Of a stretch of DNA of 64,000 bases, positions 54,001-62,374 are shown one piece after another. Below the pieces are notes generated by a model. That model made no database searches. It was not told the DNA's origin and worked only from the letters and a program-made list of their open reading frames with translations. The stretch spans positions 33,382 through 97,381 of the forward strand of contig CAZZKG010000006.1 in assembly GCA_964654825.1 (NCBI GenBank). The letters are read 5' to 3'. Source of the DNA: CAZZKG01 sp964654825. GTDB taxonomy: Bacteria > Gemmatimonadota > CAZMKB01. Position numbers and translations under genes: made by a program. The first letter of the stretch is position 1, and each line of letters opens with the position of its first letter.

Positions 54001-54451
54001 TACACATCTCCCTCGCCTTGTTCAAATCCTCCTCACAGAGCCCGTGAACGACACGATTGATGATCTGGATCAGATCATCCCTGTCGATGACATCATCACC
54101 CATTTCCATCGCATTTTCCATGACATCTTCGAGGCCGTCATCATCTATCACACCGAGCCTCCTCAGCTTTATCAGATACCCGTGGGCTTCGGGAGTAATC
54201 CGGTTCATCTCCTGAGGGCTGAGAATCCTGAATCCATTCGAAGAACGCCGTGAGGCAGTAGGGACAGCCTCGTGTGTATCCGGTTCTACCTGAAGAAAAA
54301 ACCAGGAAAGGGCCCTCTTTATCTCGGTATTCTCGTAACCGAGCTCTCTGAGAAAATCAGTCGCTTCATCAAGCTCCCATTTCTGTGGATAGATTTCACT
54401 GAACTTCTCGGCAAGAAACAGGACAATCTCGAAAAATGTTTCTTCTCCCAT
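53975..54451 (-). CDS. smg: Smg/DUF494 family protein
   Basis: This protein of about 158 residues has an acidic helical composition. The family features are FFEIVLFLAEKFSEI near the N-terminus, ATDFLRELGYENTEIKRALSW, and RILSPQEMNRITPEAHGYL. ATG 54451 has GGAGGAGG upstream and follows a longer open frame without a site. In proteobacteria smg lies by dprA and topoisomerase genes, and here it sits directly before topA. Biochemical role unknown. Confidence 0.9.
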   Translation of the reverse strand: MGEETFFEIVLFLAEKFSEIYPQKWELDEATDFLRELGYENTEIKRALSWFFLQVEPDTHEAVPTASRRSSNGFRILSPQEMNRITPEAHGYLIKLRRLGVIDDDGLEDVMENAMEMGDDVIDRDDLIQIINRVVHGLCEEDLNKAREMCNEEVPGDS

Positions 54452-54571
54452 CTTCCATCCTCCTCCCGCATCTTCTGGCGGCTTGAAGCATAAGTTACAT
54501 GTGAGGACAGGCAAAATCAAGCCTTCGAAGACAATTGGGAAAAATGTGTAAGACGGATGTGGAGAAAGTTC

Positions 54572-56395
54572 CTATGATTCCTTTTCAACCGGTACGATGT
54601 AGGGAGTAACGAGTATGAGTAGATCCTTCTTCTGGGTACTGGTGCTTTTGTACCTGAACAACCTGCCGACCAGTGGCAGTTTCGAGATGTAGGGTACGGC
54701 TCTCTCGCTCTCGACTGAATCGAGTGTAGTGAGCCCCCCGATGACGGCTGTCTGTCCGTCATTTACGAGAAGGGTCGTCTTTCCTTCCTGAGTCTGGAAC
54801 TTCACCCCGAATTCTGAAGGATCGGTCACCGCCTGGCTTCTCTCCGCTTTCAAGTCCATGACGATTTTGTCATTGTTTGTGATATGCGGGGTGACAGTCA
54901 ACCTGATCCCTGTTTCGATGAGCTGGATCGTTGCCGCCGCCTCTGTCTGGGCACCCACATCGATCACACGGATTGGTGTCCGCTCACCGACGAACACCTC
55001 GGCCTTGAGGTTGTCGAGTGTGGTGATCTGCGGCTGTGCCTGCACATCGATCATCTGACTTTCTTCAAGAGCCTGGAGAATACTTGAAACATTTACACCC
55101 GAACGGAAAGTCCCGAGCGAGAGTTCGAGGAACGGATCGGTCAGCCGTGCTCCTGCCGTCGACGCCTGTCCATGCACGTCCACACGGGGATTGGTCAGGT
55201 TGCCGACTTTCCAGTCGATACCGACCTGGAAGAGATCGAGCGTGTTCACGAAAACTAGCTTCGACTTGATGGTTACCTGCTTTGTCTCTCTGTCGAGTAT
55301 CGGGATGATGGACTTGATCTCGTCGATTTTGCTGGGGACATCCGTCACGATGAGTGAATTGGTTTTCTCGTCGAGACCGACGGTTCCGCGAGTGCTCAGC
55401 ATGTCCTGGACGGTGGCCAGCATGTCGGATCCAATCAGGTAATTGAGCTGGAAGACTGTCGGCTGGAGCCCTTCGAGCTGTTCGGTTGCTCTGAGGTTCT
55501 CCAATCTGTCGACGACGTAAACCCCGTCTCTGTATTCAAAACCGTATCCCTGTGCCTTCAGGATCATACCAAGTGCCTTGTCCCAGGGGACATCGGTGAT
55601 CCGCGCCGTGATCTTCCCCTCCACGTCCCTACCTGCGACGATGCTCTGAGCACTGAAATCAGAGAAAGCCCGGAGCACAACTTTGATTCCAGCGTCCTCG
55701 AAGTCTATGGATATTTTCTTGGATGAACTGTACGTATTGGTTTGCCCGGTGCTTTCCTTCTTCTCCGGTTTCACTGTTTTGCCGGAAGAGGCTTTCGCCC
55801 GGGGAGAAGGAGATTCATTTTCCACTTCTGGTTTCTCGGCAGCGATGTTTTTCTCAGGCGCGGTCTCTTCCGTAACCACATCCGATTTTGAGAGATCAGC
55901 ATCGGGTAGAGACACGGTCTTCTTCTCGGGCTCTTCTGATCTCTCAGGATTGTCGGCCGCAGGGACGGAGACCGAGGAGTCCCAGGTACGAAACATGCCG
56001 GCAGAATTGGCGAAATCTATGATGAGATTTTTGCCGTTTTTAGTCAGAGAATACTCCTTCGACTCTGCCAGTACAAGGGTCACTCTCACCAGGTCCGATT
56101 TGAACTGACTGCTCCTGATGGTCTCGATACCACCGATCTTCAGGTTCCGATAGAACATCTTCGGTATCCGGTGTTCTGCGTCAGTGAAATCGACCACGAT
56201 TCTGTGCGGATCGTCTAGAGTAAAATCATTGTATGTGAATGAAGTGTCATCGGTCTCAATGAAGATCCTGGTCAGCTCCTCGAAGGGCTCAACTCTGACA
56301 CCTTTTACTCCATATGCCCCGAGCGGGTCCATCAAGAACAGAAAGAACGATACCGTCATCAGTGGTATTTTCAACAGATAGGTGGACTTCATCAT
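54572..56395 (-). CDS. pilQ: Type IV pilus outer-membrane secretin PilQ
   Basis: This 607-residue protein has a signal peptide, one AMIN domain (about 30-130, peptidoglycan binding), and an acidic Ser/Glu/Lys-rich linker (about 135-225). Secretin N domains follow (SIDFEDAGIKVVLRAFSDF, then VFQLNYLIGSDM), then the secretin channel with VAVIGGLTT-like NDGQTAVIGGLTTLD and KLPLVGRLFRYKS near the C-terminus. It forms the outer-membrane pore for the pilus. The ATG overlaps the pilP stop (TAATG). It is the last pil gene; a 120-bp gap precedes smg. Confidence 0.95.
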   Translation of the reverse strand: MMKSTYLLKIPLMTVSFFLFLMDPLGAYGVKGVRVEPFEELTRIFIETDDTSFTYNDFTLDDPHRIVVDFTDAEHRIPKMFYRNLKIGGIETIRSSQFKSDLVRVTLVLAESKEYSLTKNGKNLIIDFANSAGMFRTWDSSVSVPAADNPERSEEPEKKTVSLPDADLSKSDVVTEETAPEKNIAAEKPEVENESPSPRAKASSGKTVKPEKKESTGQTNTYSSSKKISIDFEDAGIKVVLRAFSDFSAQSIVAGRDVEGKITARITDVPWDKALGMILKAQGYGFEYRDGVYVVDRLENLRATEQLEGLQPTVFQLNYLIGSDMLATVQDMLSTRGTVGLDEKTNSLIVTDVPSKIDEIKSIIPILDRETKQVTIKSKLVFVNTLDLFQVGIDWKVGNLTNPRVDVHGQASTAGARLTDPFLELSLGTFRSGVNVSSILQALEESQMIDVQAQPQITTLDNLKAEVFVGERTPIRVIDVGAQTEAAATIQLIETGIRLTVTPHITNNDKIVMDLKAERSQAVTDPSEFGVKFQTQEGKTTLLVNDGQTAVIGGLTTLDSVESERAVPYISKLPLVGRLFRYKSTSTQKKDLLILVTPYIVPVEKES

Positions 56396-56868
56396 TACAT
56401 CTCCTCTTTAGGCTGAAGCTTCAGCGTATGCATATGGACTTCTCCATAAAGGACAACTCTGAAAATGGCTGCATCATTGCGAACACCTACCAGGGTCGCA
56501 TTCCCGAGACGATCTCCAACCCTCATGGGATACCCGCGGCCTTTCGTGTCCTCCAGAACAGCCAGGCTCTTTTGATGATCCCAGATGATACCTGTCAACG
56601 TAAGGCTTGCAACAGAAGGGGCATTCTCATCTATATCCTGACTCAGGAGCGGGATGAAGGGATCTCTTCTTCCCATATCATTGTAGCGGAATGGTCTCAG
56701 GAGAGGGACCCGGATGGGTTTCGTCAGATCCAGATCATTCGTGACGTCCGGTACCTTCTTTGCCTCCTCTGTGCCAGTGTTCCCGGTAAAGGAGGGTGCA
56801 CTCATCACAAAAAGTAGAAGGCCAGCCAGGATTGCACTCCGTTTTATCGACAGCAGTATCGACTTCAT
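56395..56868 (-). CDS. pilP: Pilus assembly protein PilP
   Basis: This 157-residue secreted protein has a signal peptide (AILAGLLLFVMSAPSFTG) and no obvious lipobox Cys, unlike many PilP lipoproteins. The conserved homology region reads RDPFIPLL, then SLTLTGIIWD, KSLAVLEDTKGRGYPMRVGD and LGNATLVGVRNDAAIF. PilP links the inner-membrane PilN/PilO complex to PilQ. It is translationally coupled to pilO by ATGA. Confidence 0.92.
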   Translation of the reverse strand: MKSILLSIKRSAILAGLLLFVMSAPSFTGNTGTEEAKKVPDVTNDLDLTKPIRVPLLRPFRYNDMGRRDPFIPLLSQDIDENAPSVASLTLTGIIWDHQKSLAVLEDTKGRGYPMRVGDRLGNATLVGVRNDAAIFRVVLYGEVHMHTLKLQPKEEM

Positions 56869-57479
56869 TTCCGATGCTCCTCGGCCTCACGTGATTCGGG
56901 TTGTCCGGTTATCGTGGTATATGTACGCATGTCGAACTCTGCGACGACATCATCTAATATTTCTTCTTCCTGGTATCCCCGCTGATTATCACGAAAGATT
57001 TTAAGAGAGACTTCTGAGGGCGAAATGACACGCTTCATACCGGACACGAGGGACAGGAACAACCCGATATTATGATATCCCCCGCGTACCGATACCCGGT
57101 AGAGATGCTCCATATATAGAGTTTCCATGGTCTTCTCTTTGGGTTCGAACAGGACCGAGCTCACACCTGACTGAAGCCCTCTGTTCTCTACTTCTCTGAG
57201 TAATCCCGGCACTTCTTCTTCGAGGGGCAGCAGCTGTTCTATCCGCGCAAGCTCTCTTTCGAGAGTTCGCAGCTCCTGCCTGAGCTTGGTCTCGTCGCTC
57301 TTCTCGATACGGGCTCTCGCCGTTCTGATATGTGATTTCAGTCCGATGAGGTGGACTTCTCTCTGATTAATTTCTCTGGACTTCGGCGCGTAATCGTAGA
57401 CGAAGTATGCGTATATCACGGCGATGACCGCTACCACCATGAGAATGATCTTCTGTTTCCTGGGATCCTTCAGATCCAT
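56865..57479 (-). CDS. pilO: Pilus assembly protein PilO
   Basis: This protein of about 204 residues has one N-terminal membrane segment (IILMVVAVIAVIYAYFVYDY), then a coiled coil (about 35-80, ARARIEKSDETKLRQELR) and a periplasmic ferredoxin-like domain. PilO forms heterodimers with PilN. ATG 57479 has GAGGG nearby; GTG 57491 is an alternative start whose site would be too close. The stop overlaps the start of pilP. The gene follows the small lipoprotein. Confidence 0.92.
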   Translation of the reverse strand: MDLKDPRKQKIILMVVAVIAVIYAYFVYDYAPKSREINQREVHLIGLKSHIRTARARIEKSDETKLRQELRTLERELARIEQLLPLEEEVPGLLREVENRGLQSGVSSVLFEPKEKTMETLYMEHLYRVSVRGGYHNIGLFLSLVSGMKRVISPSEVSLKIFRDNQRGYQEEEILDDVVAEFDMRTYTTITGQPESREAEEHRK

Positions 57480-57512
57480 GGCCCTCTTCACTTCCCCCTT
57501 GAGAAACTGAGG

Positions 57513-57983
57513 TTATTTCCCATCACTTCCGAACTGGAGAAACTGGCTCAGGTAGAATGTCGGCATCCTCATCGTCTGCCCCAGCTCAATGGATATCCCA
57601 CCACCGAGATCGAGGTACTTGTCCTCGTAGAAGAGGAGTATCCGGGCATCCCCGACATACTGTGGTTGTTCTGGATCGAAAGAAAATGAACCCTGATCTT
57701 CCTCTGTGATGAATCCGATGAATATTCTGGCATAGTATTCACCGGAGGCATCCGTGGTGACAGTCAGGTCCCCTCCGTAGTAAGGAAGATCTGATTCGCT
57801 GTCTGATTCCAGCCACACAGTGACACCCTCTACTCCAACAGGATTATCGGGTGATCTCAGCACGTGGCCGGTCACGATCGCGTAACTGGTTGTATTCCTC
57901 GGGTGGGTACATGAGCCGGTCAGGAGGAACACTCCCAGGGCTGTGAGTGTGAAAATACTTCTCCCATTGTTCATAAATTTCAT
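57513..57983 (-). CDS. Small lipoprotein inserted in the pilMNOPQ operon
   Basis: This 156-residue protein has a signal peptide ending LTGSC-THP, consistent with a lipoprotein. The rest contains an Ig-like stretch (AIVTGHVLRSPDNPVGVEGV, then TVTTDASGEYYARIF) resembling CarboxypepD_reg-like domains. I do not recognise a named family. It lies between pilN and pilO with 11- and about 34-bp gaps, a place usually without a gene. ATG 57983 has GAGGTAAG upstream. It may be an accessory pilotin or alignment factor for this pilus, which is inference from position. Confidence 0.8.
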   Translation of the reverse strand: MKFMNNGRSIFTLTALGVFLLTGSCTHPRNTTSYAIVTGHVLRSPDNPVGVEGVTVWLESDSESDLPYYGGDLTVTTDASGEYYARIFIGFITEEDQGSFSFDPEQPQYVGDARILLFYEDKYLDLGGGISIELGQTMRMPTFYLSQFLQFGSDGK

Positions 57984-57993
57984 CAGACTTACC

Positions 57994-58593
57994 TCACGTT
58001 TTCAGTTTATCCCTGTAACGGCACCTTAGAGTAAAAACCATGGTTGAAACCCCTTCTTCTATTTTTTCGTGTATGTTCAGGAGGATCACTTCATCTATCA
58101 TTGATGTACGTTCGAGTCTGGTCATGAACTCCGATATACGGATGTTCGAAAAACTCTCTCCCTGTAGTTCGAACAATGGAAAGGAGTCGGACTTCACAGG
58201 GACCCACCTGGTCAACCAGAGCAGCTCAGGAATGGATGCACTCACCTGGTCCATCAGCTTGGGAAAAACGTACCGTCGACCGTCCAGATCTTTCACGATA
58301 TCTATCCGCTGTAAGATCTCCTGTTTTTTCTCCCTGATTTCTTTCAGCATCTGGATCGTACTGGACAGAGCCGCAGAGTCGGCCAGGGCAATACCCAGCT
58401 CTTCATCGAGTGAGTCTATTCTATGGTTCTGGTAGAAATGTAGAATCAGCATCAGGAGGAGTATCCCGACCGCCAGAAATGTGAAAAACATTGGGGGAGC
58501 TTTGATAAATCTGCCCGGCCTCAGCCCCTTGAGTCTCATCGAGACGCGTCTCCGCCGCGGCCTGCCCCGTATGAGATTTATCTCAATCCTCAA
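57994..58593 (-). CDS. pilN: Pilus assembly protein PilN
   Basis: This 199-residue protein has the short cytoplasmic N-terminus typical of PilN (MRIEINLIRGRPRRRR: a basic version of the I-N-L-L motif that binds PilM). It has one membrane segment (about 36-53, FFTFLAVGILLLMLILHFY), a coiled coil, and a periplasmic domain. It starts with TTG at 58593, which has a strong GGAGG eight bases upstream. It is preceded by pilM and followed by the lipoprotein. Confidence 0.92.
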   Translation of the reverse strand: MRIEINLIRGRPRRRRVSMRLKGLRPGRFIKAPPMFFTFLAVGILLLMLILHFYQNHRIDSLDEELGIALADSAALSSTIQMLKEIREKKQEILQRIDIVKDLDGRRYVFPKLMDQVSASIPELLWLTRWVPVKSDSFPLFELQGESFSNIRISEFMTRLERTSMIDEVILLNIHEKIEEGVSTMVFTLRCRYRDKLKT

Positions 58594-58605
58594 TTGCTCA
58601 ACCTC

Positions 58606-59658
58606 CTAATCATCACTCCGCATAGCAAGCCCAACGGAGAGCATAACGATTGGAGCCATCTCTTTCTTGATTCTCTCCTCGACAACACCCTCTTTCATCC
58701 CTATCGCCCTGAACGGATCGGCTACAAACACTTCTCTGTTCAAACGGTCTTTGAGAAAAGAACTCAGCCAGGGGACTTTGGCCCCGCCGCCGCTCAAGTA
58801 GAGCGTCTCGATACCGTTACCCAGTCCGGCAGTTTTCACATAACTGTTGGCCCGCTCGAGGTTCCGGAGAATTCTTTCCGAGAGTCCGAAGATGATCGTC
58901 TTCACCTCTTCGGCGGTCTTCCCCTCCGGAATCACGCCGAGGAGGCTGGAATCCGCATTTTCCCGATCAACGCCAAGTACCCGCTGGAGTTCATCGGTCA
59001 GGACCTCCGTACCGGTGGTGACTTCCCGCGCGAGGAGCAGGATTCCGTCATGAAGAATGACAATCGTTGTCAGTTCCTTACCCATATTCATCAGACACTT
59101 GATGCCGGAGAGTTCGTTCTGATGGTTGTACTCGAAAACATTCGTCAGAGCGAATGAATCCACATCAACGACGGAAGGGACGAGTCCGCAGTCGTAGATC
59201 AATTCAACCTTCTCATCGACCTTCTCCTTTTTTGCCGCTACCAGCAGTACGTCCATCTGTCCCCCGCTCATGACGGGTTGCAGGATCTGGAAATCGAGGA
59301 CCACATCTTCCATTTCGAACGGGATGTGCTGTTCTGCTTCCCAGCCAATCACCTCTCTGAGTTCCTCAGGCTCCATCCTGTCCATGGTGATTCTCTTGAT
59401 GATCACGTCCTTGCCCGAAACAGCGGTAACCACGTCCCTGGTTCTGATACCACTCGAACTGAGAAGTGATTTGACTGAAGCGATTATCTCAGTCCTGTCG
59501 ACGATCTCACCCTCGACGACACTTCCCTCGGGTGTCATACCGATAGAGACGTTAGTTACCTCGTACTGCTCCTTGAGGTGCTCGATCTCTACCGCCTTGA
59601 TCAGCTTGGCACCGATATCGAGTCCAAGGATCTTCTTTTTACCGGAAAAGATTGCCAC
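58606..59658 (-). CDS. pilM: Pilus assembly protein PilM (actin-like ATPase)
   Basis: This protein of about 350 residues resembles FtsA/MreB. The phosphate-1 loop is ILGLDIGAKLIKAVEIE, with VEIIVGWEAEQHIPF-like EVIGWEAEQHIPFEMED, DVLLVAAKKEKVDEKVEL, a VDVDSFALTNVFEYN block and LYLSGGGAKVPWLSSFL (adenosine motif). It binds the N-terminus of PilN and regulates extension. GTG 59658 has GGGGGA eight bases upstream; the open frame upstream has no site. First gene of the operon, behind a sigma-54 element. Confidence 0.94.
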   Translation of the reverse strand: MAIFSGKKKILGLDIGAKLIKAVEIEHLKEQYEVTNVSIGMTPEGSVVEGEIVDRTEIIASVKSLLSSSGIRTRDVVTAVSGKDVIIKRITMDRMEPEELREVIGWEAEQHIPFEMEDVVLDFQILQPVMSGGQMDVLLVAAKKEKVDEKVELIYDCGLVPSVVDVDSFALTNVFEYNHQNELSGIKCLMNMGKELTTIVILHDGILLLAREVTTGTEVLTDELQRVLGVDRENADSSLLGVIPEGKTAEEVKTIIFGLSERILRNLERANSYVKTAGLGNGIETLYLSGGGAKVPWLSSFLKDRLNREVFVADPFRAIGMKEGVVEERIKKEMAPIVMLSVGLAMRSDD

Positions 59659-59746
59659 GAGATTTTCCCCCGGTCTATACCGGCAGATCTTCCGCCTGTT
59701 ACCCTCTGGAAATATAAGCGCAGGATAAACTAATGCTTCTACAAAT

Positions 59747-59762
59747 AGCAACATTTATGCCA
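59747..59762 (-). promoter_or_regulatory. Sigma-54 -24/-12 promoter of the pilM operon
   Basis: Minus strand reads TGGCATAAATGTTGCT, matching TGGCAC-N5-TTGCW with ten bases between GG and GC. Start near 59736, leader about 78 bases to the GTG of pilM. Confidence 0.7.
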
Positions 59763-59868
59763 TCGGAGAGCAACAAAAATGCTTATGATTACGCTTGTTT
59801 TGCACCTATCTTCTCACCATCATGTGACAAATTTATACCTGTATGCACTTTTTTCCTGTCTCAGTGTG

Positions 59869-60112
59869 GTCCTGTTCATAAATACGGTGACGCACCGAGG
59901 CCGGCTATGCACCCGAACCACGAGGCGTGAGGAGGGCGAATACTCGGAGAGTATTTAACCGACGAGCAACACGGTGGATCGGGATGCATCGCTGGCCGAA
60001 TGCCAGCGTATTTATGAATAGGGCCACGAAAGTCCTGTTCATAAATACGGTGACGCACCGAGGCCGGCTATGCACCCGAACCACGAGGCGTGAGGAGGGC
60101 GAATACTCGGAG
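59869..60112. repeat. Large palindromic repeat with truncated 81-bp direct copy
   Basis: Bases 59869-59949 and 60032-60112 are identical over 81 bp. The first unit continues into a 152-bp imperfect palindrome (59871-60022) closed by CCTGTTCATAAATACG and its near-perfect reverse complement CGTATTTATGAATAGG (15/16). The inner stem pairs GGCCGGCTATGCACCCGA with a matching arm near 59970-59996. The second copy stops after the shared part. Resembles a MITE or REP element; no transposase is nearby. Confidence 0.85.
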
Positions 60113-60406
60113 GTCCCCGGATCGACTCAAGGATGAATCGGCTGGCCATCGCCGGGGCCGTATTACTGTCTGTCGATCCACCAGGTGCGGAGAGGAAGTT
60201 TCATTCAAGGACGGGAAAGGGGGATCGGAGCGCGGTTCTCGCAATATTTCGAATTTCCGGAGCTTTCTCACCCACATCGCAAATTATTCATAATCCCACC
60301 CGCTGATATCCTGCTCTACTTTTTTCGAATAACTCGGCCTTCTTTCTAACCCTTTATAAAATATGAAGATAGAGTGTGTGTAAATATTCCCCGATAATAA
60401 AAAAGA
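60113..60406. other. Non-coding interval upstream of the pseudopilin operon
   Basis: I see no gene or further repeat in this stretch, which ends at the sigma-54 element. Confidence 0.4.
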
Positions 60407-60422
60407 TGGCACAGTTGTTGCT
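60407..60422 (+). promoter_or_regulatory. Sigma-54 -24/-12 promoter of the pseudopilin operon
   Basis: TGGCACAGTTGTTGCT matches the full consensus, with the exact GG-N10-GC spacing. Predicted start near 60433, about 67 bases before the first ATG. Confidence 0.8.
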
Positions 60423-60499
60423 CCATTGCACAGGTGGTGAGGCATAATCTCTCACTTTTACCCGAATTACATAGACGAGGGGGAGGAAAGTCGGGACCA

Positions 60500-60955
60500 A
60501 TGAGAAACCGAAAGGGAATACGCGGGGTGACCCTGATAGAAACTGCACTGGTCATCGGGATCATCGGCCTCCTCGCTGCCTTATCCACACCGGGTCTTTT
60601 GAGGAACATGTCTCATTACCGGCTGAATACGGCTTCGAGATGCCTGGTATCGGACCTGCGGCTTGCTCGTCATATGGCTCTTAAGGAGAACCGGCCTGTC
60701 AGGCTCAATTTCATCGATCAACGCAGATACCAGCTCGAGAAATTCGTCAACAACAACTGGACGGCTGCGGGTAACGAAGTGAACTTCACCAGCGACCACG
60801 GCAGGAGGGGTATCATTTTTTCACAGATCCCCGCTCCTGTCGAATTTGATTACCTTGGAAAGGCCAATCCCCCTGGCGCCATTCAGCTCCTGAGCGAAAA
60901 GGGTGAGAGCAGGACCGTGGAAGTTTCCGCTTCCGGGAGGATAAATGAATACTGA
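60500..60955 (+). CDS. Type IV pseudopilin, FimT/GspH-like
   Basis: This protein of about 151 residues has a prepilin signal: a basic leader, then cleavage at RG|VTLIETALV with Glu5, followed by a hydrophobic helix (VIGIIGLLAALS). The following LVSDLRLARHMALKENRPV stretch is the GspH/FimT domain signature. ATG 60500 places a short leader before the cleavage site; GGAGG is rather far upstream, so the start is likely but not certain. Leader peptidase PilD would process it. First gene of a four-gene operon, overlapping the next. Confidence 0.9.
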   Translation: MRNRKGIRGVTLIETALVIGIIGLLAALSTPGLLRNMSHYRLNTASRCLVSDLRLARHMALKENRPVRLNFIDQRRYQLEKFVNNNWTAAGNEVNFTSDHGRRGIIFSQIPAPVEFDYLGKANPPGAIQLLSEKGESRTVEVSASGRINEY

Positions 60956-61442
60956 TCGAATGTACCCGGCAGAGCAACGAGCGGAGGTGACGATTGAGAA
61001 CCCCGGGTCGACCCTCCGACGCAGGGAAAGGGGATTTACTCTTCTCGAGGTGCTAATGTCCCTCGTTATGCTGACCGTGGTGATGCTCCTGACGGTCAGA
61101 CTAATGATGTCCGAGGTCACGGGAAACCACTCCGGAAGGCTTTACACGAAAGCGACGAATATAGCCACTGATATGGTAGAAAAACTCATGGAAATAGATT
61201 ATATCGACCTGCCCGACTTCGATAATTTCAACACAGGATTAGAACCGCCGGGTACCGAGCCGGCGCAGTCCTACTGTGGTGAGTGGAAGCAGATGATCCA
61301 GAACGAGCTGCCTGGAGGGTACGGGGAAATCGACATCAATTACGGATCGAACCTGTCGAGGGCCACGGTGACCGTGAGGTTCAATGATACCGAAGTCGCG
61401 CACGAGGTAAAACTCGAGGGAATGAGAAACAATGTACTGTAG
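60945..61442 (+). CDS. Type IV pseudopilin, PilV-like
   Basis: This 165-residue protein has an unusually long leader of about 30 residues before RG|FTLLEVLMSLVMLTVVML, with Glu5 in place. The hydrophobic helix is followed by a short globular domain (about 100 residues) containing ATNIATDMVEKLMEI, as in PilV/GspI-like minor pilins. The ATG lies within the end of the preceding gene, so it is translated by coupling. Minor pilins prime the pilus tip. Confidence 0.88.
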   Translation: MNTDRMYPAEQRAEVTIENPGSTLRRRERGFTLLEVLMSLVMLTVVMLLTVRLMMSEVTGNHSGRLYTKATNIATDMVEKLMEIDYIDLPDFDNFNTGLEPPGTEPAQSYCGEWKQMIQNELPGGYGEIDINYGSNLSRATVTVRFNDTEVAHEVKLEGMRNNVL

Positions 61443-62355
61443 CAGCGAGGGGCGCATGCATTCATATAGAAAACAGATCGGTTTTACCCTGGTGGAGATC
61501 ATGGTCTCAATGACGATCTCCATGTTCGTGACACTGTTCTCATATCAGATATTCAAGGCAGACCACAAAGTATTCGTGGAGCAGGTTGAAGTAGTCGACA
61601 TGCAGCAGAGCACCAGGGTTGCCATGGACCAGCTCGTCAGGGATCTCAGGATCGCCGGATCGGGTGTCCCCACCGGAGGAGTGTATTCCAACATCGGATT
61701 CTTAAGTGCGGTGCAGCCGGGAGACGGAGGTGAAGGTCTTCCGGACACCATGATCGTACTGGCTTCCTTCAACAACATACAGTCCGATCTGGCCGCCCCG
61801 ATGCCCAACGAGAGCGCCGAGATCAAGCTGGCAGATGCGAGCGACTTCACTGAAGGAGCGATCGCGATCATATCCGGTGCAACAGTGGAGTGTGGTGAAT
61901 CGGGAGAGGTGTTCCAGATCACCCACATTTCTGATGACGGGCAGAACATGCTGCAGCACAACTCGAGTGCACCCTGGAACGATGATCAGAAGCTGAACTG
62001 CACGTATGTCATACCTGCTACCGTGATAATGGTGGACTTCCGCATATATTACATCGACAGCTCCGACAGCGAACATCCGAAGCTGATGCTGAAGGAGAAC
62101 GCACTCGATCCGGTCGTCATCGCGGAGAACATCGAGAACCTGCAGATCGTGTACGATCTGCTCACCGGACAGAAGGACCTGCCGGACCCGGACAACCCAC
62201 AGGCCATCCGGAAGGCGACTATCACCTTGATCGGGCGGACGGACTCATCCGACCCGCAGTGGAACAACGGTGTGCATTCGTTGACCGGGGCCCAGGATCA
62301 ATACCGCAGGCTGACACTGCAATCCGATGTACAGGTCAGGAACCTGAACAGATAA
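61432..62355 (+). CDS. Type IV pseudopilin, PilW-like
   Basis: This 307-residue protein has leader cleavage at IG|FTLVEIMVSMTISMFVTL and the PilW-type MQQSTRVAMDQLVRDLRIAG segment after the helix. ATG 61432 overlaps the preceding gene; an ATG at 61456 with GAGGGG just upstream is an alternative giving the more usual leader length. The rest is a beta-rich globular domain. Minor pilin, PilVWX-type tip complex. Confidence 0.9.
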   Translation: MYCSSEGRMHSYRKQIGFTLVEIMVSMTISMFVTLFSYQIFKADHKVFVEQVEVVDMQQSTRVAMDQLVRDLRIAGSGVPTGGVYSNIGFLSAVQPGDGGEGLPDTMIVLASFNNIQSDLAAPMPNESAEIKLADASDFTEGAIAIISGATVECGESGEVFQITHISDDGQNMLQHNSSAPWNDDQKLNCTYVIPATVIMVDFRIYYIDSSDSEHPKLMLKENALDPVVIAENIENLQIVYDLLTGQKDLPDPDNPQAIRKATITLIGRTDSSDPQWNNGVHSLTGAQDQYRRLTLQSDVQVRNLNR

Positions 62356-62374
62356 AAAATCGAGGTGAGAAGTC

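Noticed and set aside
59869..60112. CRISPR-like array
   Set aside because: Only two 81-bp copies with no regular spacers and no cas genes. The structure is palindromic like a MITE/REP element.
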